Assembly: GCF_004682055.1 (NCBI RefSeq)
Contig: NZ_QUZU01000022.1
Coordinates: 1 to 64,000, forward strand
Direction: 5' to 3'
Source: Pseudomonas kairouanensis
Lineage (GTDB): Bacteria > Pseudomonadota > Gammaproteobacteria > Pseudomonadales > Pseudomonadaceae
DNA: 64,000 bases
Shown here: piece by piece, positions 8,324 through 15,503 of the stretch
Position numbering within the stretch: the stretch's first letter is position 1
Layout of the letters: the number at the start of each line of letters is the position of its first letter
The notes under the pieces: generated by a model
The model's database searches: none
The model's input: the letters and a program-made list of their open reading frames with translations, nothing else
Told to the model about the DNA's origin: nothing
Made by a program: the position numbers and the translations under genes

Positions 8324-9969
8324 AAAGCCTGCGTACCTTCTACCGCCTGGCCGCGCCGTTCTGGCGCCAGGGCTCGCAATGGCTGGGCTGGCTGATGCTG
8401 GCCGGCATCATCGGCATGGGCTTGTTGATCGTGCAGATCAACGTGCTGATCAATGCCTGGAGCAAGACCTTCTACGACACCCTCGGCGAGTTCGACACCG
8501 GCGCGTTGTACGCGCTGATGGGCCGCTACGTGTTGTACCTCAGCGCCTACGTGCTGATCGTGGTGGCATTGGACTGGGTGCGCAAAGCCCTGGTACTGCG
8601 TTGGCGCCAGGCCATGACCGCGCAGTTCACCCAGGCCTGGCTGGCGGACCAGGCGTTCTATCGCCTGGGCCTCGCCGGTGAGCCGGACAACCCCGACCAG
8701 CGCATCGCCGAAGACGTAAACATCGTCGCCGACCTGAGTGTGGAGTTGGTGGCCTCGTTCATCATCAACATGGCCCAGGTGGGCGCGTTTATGAGCATCC
8801 TGTGGCAGTTGTCGGGGGTGCAGACGTTCACTGTCGGTGGCTACAGCATCACGCTGTCGGGTTACCTGGTGTGGATTGTGTTGCTCTACACCTTGGCGGG
8901 CAGCTTGATCACCCACTGGGTCGGCCGCCCGCTGCACCGGTTGAATGTGGATCGCCAACACTTTGAAGCCGACTTTCGTGCCAGCCTGTTGCGCAAGCGC
9001 GAGCATGCCGAACAAATCGCCCTGTACCGTGGCGAAGCGGTGGAGCGCCAGCACTTGGCCGAGCGTTTCCAGGCCATTACCGGCAACTGGCGCCAACTGA
9101 TGGGGCGCGAGCGCAACCTGAGCTTGTTCACCGTCAGCTATGAGCGGGTGAGCCTGATCATCCCGGTGTTTGCCGCCCTGCCCGCCTTTTTGGCCAAGAC
9201 CATCACCTTGGGCGGTTTGATGCAAATCCGCAGCGCCTTCGGTGCAGTGCAAGGCTCCCTCAGTTGGTTTATCAAGCTCTACCCGAAGTTGATGCACTGG
9301 AGTTCGGCGGTGGAACGGCTGGGGCAGTTCGAACAAGCCATCGCCGCCAGCCGCTGCCAGGCCAAGGCGCCGGTGATTGGCGACTGCCTGTGCATCAATG
9401 GCCTGGACGTATTGCGCCCGGACGCCGGGGTGCTGCTGGGGGATGTGTCGGTGCAAGTGGCCCAAGGCGAATGGCTGTTGATTGCCGGGCGCAGTGGCAT
9501 CGGCAAATCGACCTTGCTGCGCACCTTGCAAGGTATCTGGCCGTACTGTCGCGGTGGCTGGCAACTGCCGCCGGGGCGCAGCTTGTTGCTGCCGCAGAAG
9601 CCTTATTTACCACGCATGCCGTTGCGTAACTTGCTGGCATACCCGGCGGTCGAGGTACCGAGTGCGGTGCGGTTGATGGCGGTGTTGCAGCAGGTGGGGT
9701 TGGCGGGACTGGTGCGGCGCCTGGATGAGCAGGTGGAATGGGCGCGGGAATTGTCTGGCGGTGAGCAACAGCGCATCGGCGTGGCGCGGGCGTTGTTGTA
9801 TGCACCGGATACGTTGTATCTGGATGAGGCGACGAACCAGTTGGATGAGTTGAGTGCACGGGCATTGCTGGTGTTGCTGCGTGAAGAGTTACCCAATTGC
9901 ACGGTGATTGGCATCAGCCATCAAGCGGCATTGGCAGCACTGTTCGATCGAATCTGGACCCCAAAATAA
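8320..9969 (+). CDS. YddA/SbmA-family ABC transporter (fused membrane and ATPase domains)
   Basis: Protein of 549 residues with an N-terminal membrane domain of several helices containing the family's NPDQRIAED segment (residues 124-132), then a nucleotide-binding domain with Walker A GRSGIGKST (390-398), signature LSGGEQQR and Walker B TLYLDEATNQLDE. YddA and SbmA-type proteins move peptides or vitamins across the inner membrane. The GTG start overlaps the stop of the peptidase gene by 4 bases, so the two are translationally coupled. A plausible job is uptake of peptide fragments or of the freed iron cofactor made by the peptidase; this is inferred from context. Confidence 0.88.
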   Translation: MKSLRTFYRLAAPFWRQGSQWLGWLMLAGIIGMGLLIVQINVLINAWSKTFYDTLGEFDTGALYALMGRYVLYLSAYVLIVVALDWVRKALVLRWRQAMTAQFTQAWLADQAFYRLGLAGEPDNPDQRIAEDVNIVADLSVELVASFIINMAQVGAFMSILWQLSGVQTFTVGGYSITLSGYLVWIVLLYTLAGSLITHWVGRPLHRLNVDRQHFEADFRASLLRKREHAEQIALYRGEAVERQHLAERFQAITGNWRQLMGRERNLSLFTVSYERVSLIIPVFAALPAFLAKTITLGGLMQIRSAFGAVQGSLSWFIKLYPKLMHWSSAVERLGQFEQAIAASRCQAKAPVIGDCLCINGLDVLRPDAGVLLGDVSVQVAQGEWLLIAGRSGIGKSTLLRTLQGIWPYCRGGWQLPPGRSLLLPQKPYLPRMPLRNLLAYPAVEVPSAVRLMAVLQQVGLAGLVRRLDEQVEWARELSGGEQQRIGVARALLYAPDTLYLDEATNQLDELSARALLVLLREELPNCTVIGISHQAALAALFDRIWTPK

Positions 9970-9984
9970 CGGTTCAACTCGGTC

Positions 9985-10079
9985 AAATGTGGGAGGGGGC
10001 TTGCCCCCGATGGCAGTGTGTCAGTCGTAGATGTTCTGACTGAACCACCGCTATCGGGAGCAAGCCCCCTCCCACATTT
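9985..10079. repeat. REPIN (paired REP palindromes, GGGGGCTTGC class)
   Basis: AAATGTGGGAGGGGGCTTGC-type arm and its inverted partner flank a short variable centre. The palindrome is extended outward by GGTCAAA/TTTTGACC. It lies between two genes and may stabilise or end transcripts on both sides. Confidence 0.9.
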
Positions 10080-10100
10080 TGACCGCGTTCGACCGAGTAT

Positions 10101-11696
10101 TTAGAGCACGCTGCCCATGGCTTTCATGAGCACCAGATCCCTTCCATAGATATCCGGCGCATACACCAGCCCACCCTGGCGATCGACCTCCACGGTCCAA
10201 TAGCCCAACAGCACCGGCACCGGTGTGGCCAGCCTGAACTCATGGGTCACTCCGGTGGCCAGCAGCGCATCGGTGCGCGCCCGCTCGGCCGGGGTCACCA
10301 GCAGGTCGCGCAGCAGCAACGGTTGTTCAACCCGCACACACCCTGAACTGAACGCCCGTGGCCCCTTGGTAAACAGCGGCTGGCTCGGGGTGTCGTGCAA
10401 GTACACCGAATACGGGTTGGGAAAGCGCATCACGATCTTGCCCAGCGGGTTACGCGGGCCGGCTTCCTGGCGCAGCAGGATATTGCCAGGGCGCGCCCAG
10501 TCGATTTGCTCGGGGGCCAGTGGGTGGCCTTCGGCGTCGAGCACTTGCAGGTTTTGTTGGCGCAGGTATTCGGGGTTGAGGCGGATGGCCGGGAGTTTGT
10601 CCTCGCGCATGATGGTGGGCGGGATGGTCCAGGTGGGGTTGAGGGTTAGCCGGGTAATGCGCGATTTGAGCAGCGGCGTCTGGCGTTCGGCACGCCCCAC
10701 TTGCAGGCGGGTTTGCCATACGGGGATGCCGCTCTGGTACACGCTCAATTGCGCGGCGGCAACGTTGACCAGCACGCCTTCGGGCTCCAGGTCCTGGGCC
10801 AGCCAGCGGAAGCGTTCGAGGTTGATGCGCAGCTGTTCGCGGCGCACTGCCGGGCTGATATTCAGCTCGGCCACGGTGCCGGCACCGATCACACCATCGG
10901 CCTGCAACGAGTGGCTGAGCTGGAAGGCCTTGACCGCCTTGACCAGTTCGTCGCGGTATTGCCTGCCGCTGGGCGCGCTGGCCAGGTAGCCGCCACCGAC
11001 CAGTCGCCGCGCCAGTTCCGGTACACGCGGGTCTTCCATGCCGGGGCGCAGCAACGGGCCGCTGGCGACCGGGTCCCAATGGGGCAAGGGCTGGTGGCGC
11101 ACGCTGGAATATGCATTGCGCAAGCTACGGTACAGATCGGCGCTGGGGCGCGCCTGGTCGAAGGCTTGGGCCATGTCCTGCAAACCGGTGGCGGCAAACG
11201 CCAGCACTTCGGTATTGGGATCATGGGCAGGCGGCTGGGAATGCCACAGGGGCTCAAAACGCGATTGCTGCAAGCGCCCGTAGTGCAAATCCTGCAGGGC
11301 TTGCAGGTACTGGCGGCTGCTGTCGATATCGCTGCACAGCACGTTGGCCGTGGCGTCTGGCGCAGGCAGGCTATAGTGGGTGGGGTCCAGGCCGTCGTCG
11401 GCGAGCAGTTGCAACTGGGCGTTCAAGCCCTGGCGACGCTCGTCGACGGACCACAGCGGCGTGTTGCCCTGCTGCTGGTAGAAGGCTTGCAGGCGCAGTT
11501 GCGCGGCGGCGTCGAGGTGCGGCGCCAAGCTGGGACAAACGCTGGGCAGTTGGGCCAGCGCCTGCTGCACGGGCGCCAGATCCACCGGCGCCGGGGTGGT
11601 CACCGGTAGCGGCTCGGCCGGCAGCTCATCGGCTGTCGCGACCAGTGGTGCAACGAGCAGGCAAATGCTCAAGTAACATGCGTGTTTTTTGAACAC
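10101..11696 (-). CDS. L,D-transpeptidase, YcbB/LdtD-like
   Basis: Periplasmic enzyme of 531 residues making 3-3 crosslinks in peptidoglycan or attaching proteins to it. A signal peptide (YLSICLLVAPLVATADE) is followed by the family's helical region, a peptidoglycan-binding domain (LARRLVGGGYLASAPSGRQY to GVIGAGTVAELN) and a C-terminal YkuD domain with the catalytic FSSGCVRVEQP. GTG at 11696 was chosen because GGAG lies 9 bases before it and the signal peptide follows at once; the open frame continues 85 codons upstream with no similarity. It diverges from another L,D-transpeptidase gene only 40 bases away. Confidence 0.88.
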   Translation of the reverse strand: MFKKHACYLSICLLVAPLVATADELPAEPLPVTTPAPVDLAPVQQALAQLPSVCPSLAPHLDAAAQLRLQAFYQQQGNTPLWSVDERRQGLNAQLQLLADDGLDPTHYSLPAPDATANVLCSDIDSSRQYLQALQDLHYGRLQQSRFEPLWHSQPPAHDPNTEVLAFAATGLQDMAQAFDQARPSADLYRSLRNAYSSVRHQPLPHWDPVASGPLLRPGMEDPRVPELARRLVGGGYLASAPSGRQYRDELVKAVKAFQLSHSLQADGVIGAGTVAELNISPAVRREQLRINLERFRWLAQDLEPEGVLVNVAAAQLSVYQSGIPVWQTRLQVGRAERQTPLLKSRITRLTLNPTWTIPPTIMREDKLPAIRLNPEYLRQQNLQVLDAEGHPLAPEQIDWARPGNILLRQEAGPRNPLGKIVMRFPNPYSVYLHDTPSQPLFTKGPRAFSSGCVRVEQPLLLRDLLVTPAERARTDALLATGVTHEFRLATPVPVLLGYWTVEVDRQGGLVYAPDIYGRDLVLMKAMGSVL

Positions 11697-11736
11697 TTGG
11701 CTTAACTCCAATCCGCAGCGGGGGGCTGTACTGCAG

Positions 11737-12450
11737 ATGCTGACTTTTTTGTGCCGGCTTGGCCTGGCTACCATGACCCTGGCTGTTTTGAGCAATTTTG
11801 CGCTCGCCGCCAATGGCAACTCTCCTACCTTGTATAGCAGCCTGGCGCGCTCGGCTCCAGAACTCAATCCCACGGTACTCAAAAGCGCCCTGAACGCCGT
11901 GCAGTGTGCGGTCAATAACGGCGAGGAACGCTCCGACCGCCTGGCCGTCATTGACTACTCCCAACCGTCGACCGCCCGTCGGCTGTGGATCTTCGACCTG
12001 CGCAAAAAGACCCTGGTACTGCGTGACCTGGTGGCCCATGGCGCCAAGTCCGGGGAAAACTTCGCCACCGCGTTCTCCAATCGCGAGGGCAGCCACCAGT
12101 CGAGCCTGGGCCTGTTCCGCACCCAGGAAAGTTACCTGGGCACCCACGGCTATTCGCTGCGCATGGACGGCCTGGAGCCAGGGTTCAACGACCTGGCCCG
12201 CGACCGCGCCATCGTGATCCACGCCGCCGACTACGTGAGCCCCCTGTGGAGCAAGCGCGAAGGCCGCATCGGGCGCAGCCAGGGTTGCCCGGCCGTACGC
12301 CCGCAAGTGGCACGCCAAGTGGTGGACAAGCTCAAGGATGGCCAGTTCATGTTCTCGTGGTACCCCGACCAGCACTGGTTGAAGTCCTCGACGTACCTCA
12401 ATTGCAAACCCCAACAGGTGGCAAGTAGTCGTACAATCCGTGGCGGATAG
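11737..12450 (+). CDS. Murein L,D-transpeptidase catalytic-domain protein (YkuD_2-like)
   Basis: Secreted protein of 237 residues. The signal peptide MLTFLCRLGLATMTLAVLSN ends near FALAAN, and the catalytic segment is HAADYVSP...RSQGCPAVRP with the nucleophile Cys. Family members are small exported murein transpeptidases without an extra peptidoglycan-binding domain, as here. ATG 11737 places a G-rich ribosome site about 11 bases upstream. It sits back to back with the larger L,D-transpeptidase, so both may share regulation. Confidence 0.82.
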   Translation: MLTFLCRLGLATMTLAVLSNFALAANGNSPTLYSSLARSAPELNPTVLKSALNAVQCAVNNGEERSDRLAVIDYSQPSTARRLWIFDLRKKTLVLRDLVAHGAKSGENFATAFSNREGSHQSSLGLFRTQESYLGTHGYSLRMDGLEPGFNDLARDRAIVIHAADYVSPLWSKREGRIGRSQGCPAVRPQVARQVVDKLKDGQFMFSWYPDQHWLKSSTYLNCKPQQVASSRTIRGG

Positions 12451-12482
12451 CCTGTCCCCATAGATATAAAAGAGAGCGACGC

Positions 12483-13229
12483 ATGCTTCTACATAAGTCC
12501 ACCTGGATCGAGATCGGACAGTTCCTGGAACGTAGCCGCACGGTGGTGATTCCCATCGGTTCCAATGAACAGCACGGCCCTACCGGTCTTTTGGGTACCG
12601 ACTGGATGTGCCCGGAAATCATCGCCCATGAGGCGCAGAACACTGCCGACATCCTGATCGGCCCGACCTTCAACATTGGCATGGCCCAGCACCACCTGGG
12701 CTTTCCCGGCACCATTTCCCTGCGCCCTTCCACCTTTATCGCCGCGATTGGCGACTGGGTGCGTTCGCTGGCCGGGCATGGTTTTGACAAGATCCTGTTT
12801 CTGAACGGTCATGGCGGCAATATCGCCACGATTGAAGCCGCGTTTTCCGAACTGTACGCCGACGCCAGCTTTGCCCGACGCCCGGCCGGGTTTGCGTTGA
12901 AACTGGTGAACTGGTGGGATTTGGAAGGCGTCAACGACCTGGCCCAGCGCCAATTCCCGGTTGGCCACGGCAGCCACGCCACGCCGTCGGAGATCGCGGT
13001 GACGCAGTGGGCTTATCCGGATTCGATCAAGACTGCCGAGTACTCGCCGCAGATCGCCAATACCGGGCCGATTCGTGAAGCACTGGATTTCCGTGCACGT
13101 TTCCCGGATGGGCGCATGGGCTCTGACCCGGCGCTGGCGACGGTGGAAAAAGGTGGAGAGTTGGTGAAGTTGGCGGCGCAGGGGTTGGTCAAAACGGTCA
13201 ATGCTTTCAGCAACGAAGCCAAGCCTTAA
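12483..13229 (+). CDS. Creatininase-family amidohydrolase
   Basis: Protein of 248 residues of the creatininase/MftE family of metal-dependent amidohydrolases. Metal ligands are visible in GSNEQHGPT (Glu, His), LLGTDW (Asp), HHLGFPGT and FLNGHGGN. Members act on creatinine, formamides or maturing peptides; nothing next door reveals the substrate, so only the family is claimed. AGAGAGCGACGC precedes the ATG. It follows the L,D-transpeptidase gene by 32 bases and may be cotranscribed. Confidence 0.88.
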   Translation: MLLHKSTWIEIGQFLERSRTVVIPIGSNEQHGPTGLLGTDWMCPEIIAHEAQNTADILIGPTFNIGMAQHHLGFPGTISLRPSTFIAAIGDWVRSLAGHGFDKILFLNGHGGNIATIEAAFSELYADASFARRPAGFALKLVNWWDLEGVNDLAQRQFPVGHGSHATPSEIAVTQWAYPDSIKTAEYSPQIANTGPIREALDFRARFPDGRMGSDPALATVEKGGELVKLAAQGLVKTVNAFSNEAKP

Positions 13230-13244
13230 GCCAAGTACAAATTA

Positions 13245-13339
13245 AAATGTGGGAGGGGGCTTGCTCCCGATTGCAGAGTGTCAGTCACAGATGTTCTGAC
13301 TGATCCACTGCAATCGGGGGCAAGCCCCCTCCCACATTT
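13245..13339. repeat. REPIN (GGGGGCTTGC class)
   Basis: Two inverted REP arms, from AAATGTGGGAGGGGGCTTGC to CCCCCTCCCACATTT, sit between convergent genes and share the ATGTTCTGACTGA centre with the copy near 10 kb. Confidence 0.9.
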
Positions 13340-13350
13340 AGCCTTGTGTG

Positions 13351-13692
13351 TTACTTACATTCTTGTGCTGCCAGTTCTAACCGCGACGGCGTGAGCGCCG
13401 ACGCCAACGGCTTGCGCTCATACAAGAACACCTTGCCGCCATCCTGGGCCTTGTAGACCTCCAGCACGTCATCGGCGGCGATCTTGCTGGTCAACACCAC
13501 TTTGGCGTGACGCGAGTTCTGGGTCACCGTCGAAGTGATCCCATGTTTCTCCAGCTTGGGCAGTACGCACTGCACATAGGCTTCAGGTGCCTTGCTGCTC
13601 TGCAGGGTCAGGGTTGGGGCATTGGGGGCAGACACACAACCGGTCAGCAACAGCGAAGCAAAGGCCAGGCCCGGTACGAAAAAAGAACGCAT
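13351..13692 (-). CDS. Small lipoprotein of unknown function
   Basis: Protein of 113 residues with a clear lipoprotein signal (MRSFFVPGLAFASLLLTGC, lipobox LLTGC) and a mixed alpha/beta mature part rich in Lys. I recognise no domain. ATG 13692 is preceded by AGGA at a good distance; a longer frame adds 24 residues that overlap the end of the upstream gene. It lies 34 bases after the exported protein gene and is probably cotranscribed with it. Confidence 0.75.
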   Translation of the reverse strand: MRSFFVPGLAFASLLLTGCVSAPNAPTLTLQSSKAPEAYVQCVLPKLEKHGITSTVTQNSRHAKVVLTSKIAADDVLEVYKAQDGGKVFLYERKPLASALTPSRLELAAQECK

Positions 13693-13726
13693 GAAAAAAT
13701 CCTGAAGATAAAGATAAAAGTTCACA

Positions 13727-14371
13727 TCAACCCGCACGGACCAACGCTTTGAGCGACACATCAAACTGCTTCAAGGCGTCCAGTTGCACATCGCGCTGTT
13801 GCCCGATCTGCGCGGCAATTTCCGGCGCGGCCTTGTCGTGTACCCACACCGACGGCACTTGCTTGTGCACCGAGCCTTCGGCCTTGGCGATGTATTGCAG
13901 GTTCGCGTCATAGAACCGCGCAACAAACCGCGCCTCGACCACATCGTTACGCTGGGTCAGCAGTTGGTTATGGGTATCGAGCATCACCACCACATCGGGG
14001 TGAGCCTGCACCAGGGCGTCCAGGTTGTCGTAGACCGTGACCGACAAAAAGGTGCCTTGCAGCGAACTCATCAGCCAGTCAATGGCCAGTTCCGGGTCGG
14101 AACTGCTGACGAACGCCTGGCGGATACGCTCATCGAGCCCACCCTTGGCGCCATTCAAGGCCATGTCGTGATAGCGTTCAAGGTAACTGAGGTTATCGCG
14201 GGTGTTATCGCTCAACAGCACACCCACCGACTGCGCATGTTGCAGGGAGTCTACGCTACCGTCGATAGGTAGCAAATGGCTATCATGCAATTCATCCGCG
14301 AAGGCAGCGTTGCTGATGGCGACGGTACCCAGCATCAGGGCCATCAAAGCTAGTTGGATAATCGTCCTCAT
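13727..14371 (-). CDS. Exported protein of unknown function
   Basis: Protein of 214 residues with a typical signal peptide (MRTIIQLALMALMLGTVAI, cleavage near AFA-DEL). The mature part carries VVVMLDTHNQLLTQRNDVVEARFVARFY fragments and ends in a Gln- and Leu-rich helix. No family was recognised. ATG 14371 follows AAGGA about 9 bases upstream. It is the first gene of a likely two-gene operon with the small lipoprotein and diverges from the 81-residue protein gene. Confidence 0.78.
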   Translation of the reverse strand: MRTIIQLALMALMLGTVAISNAAFADELHDSHLLPIDGSVDSLQHAQSVGVLLSDNTRDNLSYLERYHDMALNGAKGGLDERIRQAFVSSSDPELAIDWLMSSLQGTFLSVTVYDNLDALVQAHPDVVVMLDTHNQLLTQRNDVVEARFVARFYDANLQYIAKAEGSVHKQVPSVWVHDKAAPEIAAQIGQQRDVQLDALKQFDVSLKALVRAG

Positions 14372-14502
14372 CGCGCATTTCCTTGAACAGCGTTTCGATG
14401 GGGTGATTTTCCGCTCAAGACCCAAAAAACAGAACTTGCGATCCGTGATGGTGACTATTATCTGAACCGATAGTGCACCCATAAAACCTATAAGGACCCG
14501 CT

Positions 14503-14748
14503 ATGAAGCCCCACCAGAAAACCTTCGACCGCATCCGCGAAGCCGTCTTGCCAGAGTTTCGCGAGCGGGTTGCCGATTACCTGGTCGACTATGAAAAGGT
14601 GCTGCAGGACACAGCGGCCAACGCCGGTCAGGTCATCGCCAACGCCCAGCAATTGCGCGGTTACCTGCGCGGCTTGAACACCACGCGGGTGCTGGGCATG
14701 GCTGATTGGGAAGACCTGGACCGCCGCGTGGCCCAGGAATGGCTGTAA
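14503..14748 (+). CDS. Small hypothetical protein
   Basis: Protein of 81 residues, mostly charged helix (DRIREAVLPEFRERVADYLVDY), without signal or membrane segment. No function is recognised. The AAGGA site six bases before the ATG, normal codon use and tight fit (4 bases) against the convergent transferase gene argue that it is real. Confidence 0.7.
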   Translation: MKPHQKTFDRIREAVLPEFRERVADYLVDYEKVLQDTAANAGQVIANAQQLRGYLRGLNTTRVLGMADWEDLDRRVAQEWL

Positions 14749-14752
14749 AAAC

Positions 14753-15385
14753 CTAGAGCGCCGGACGCGTCAGGTTTACCCATTCCTGCACCGATGGCCG
14801 CTGCCATTGGCGCTGCGCGTAGGCCACCAGTTCGGCGGGCACGTCGTCGCCGTTGAGGATCAGGCGGTTGAGCATCACGGCCAGGTCCACGTCGGCAATC
14901 GACCACTCACCAAACAGGTTCGCCGGGTTCCCCGCCAACAACGCCTGCGCCGCACCGATCAACTTCGCGGCTGCCACTTCAGCCTGGGGCGACAGCGGCG
15001 GCATTTTTTGCCCGCAGAACACCACCAACGTCGAACGCTCCTGGCGAATCGGCAGCAGGTCGCTGCGCAACCAGGCCTGCACCTGCCGCGCCCTCGCCCG
15101 CTGCTTGGCATCGGTCGGGTAGATCGGTGTAGCGGGATACGTTTCTTCTAGGTACTCCGTGATCGCCGAGGATTCCGACAGCGCAAACTCGCCCTCCACC
15201 AGGGTGGGCACGCGTTGGGTCAGGGACAGCCTGGCAAAGTCGGCGCTCTGGTTTTGCGCCGCGTCCAGGTCCAGGGTCAGGGTATCGAAGGCCAGGCCTT
15301 TTTCCCGCAGGGCCACAAACACCGACATGGCATAGGGGCTGGTGAACAGACTATCGACGTACAGGCGCAACGCAGGTGGGTTCAT
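14753..15385 (-). CDS. yfcF: Glutathione S-transferase, YfcF type
   Basis: Cytosolic transferase of 210 residues closely following E. coli YfcF along its length: LYVDSLFTSPYAMSVFVALREKG at the thioredoxin-like N-terminus, the glutathione-binding LSESSAITEYLEE, then RARARQVQAWLRSDLLPIR and FGEWSIADVDLAVMLNRL in the helical domain. YfcF has glutathione-dependent peroxidase and transferase activity. ATG 15385 follows AAGGAG; an earlier frame adds nine residues. No operon partner is evident. Confidence 0.88.
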   Translation of the reverse strand: MNPPALRLYVDSLFTSPYAMSVFVALREKGLAFDTLTLDLDAAQNQSADFARLSLTQRVPTLVEGEFALSESSAITEYLEETYPATPIYPTDAKQRARARQVQAWLRSDLLPIRQERSTLVVFCGQKMPPLSPQAEVAAAKLIGAAQALLAGNPANLFGEWSIADVDLAVMLNRLILNGDDVPAELVAYAQRQWQRPSVQEWVNLTRPAL

Positions 15386-15503
15386 GGCGGGTCTCCTTGT
15401 GTGATAGCCCACGCTACGAGATCTGCGGCGAGAAAGACAATGGCGGGTTTTTATAGGGGCATTCCGGTTGGGAATAGCCCCTCATTTGGACCTGCGTCGC
15501 GGT

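Noticed and set aside
8194..9564. 456-codon open frame on the minus strand
   Set aside because: Antisense to the ABC transporter gene, rich in Gln and His as expected from reversed coding sequence.
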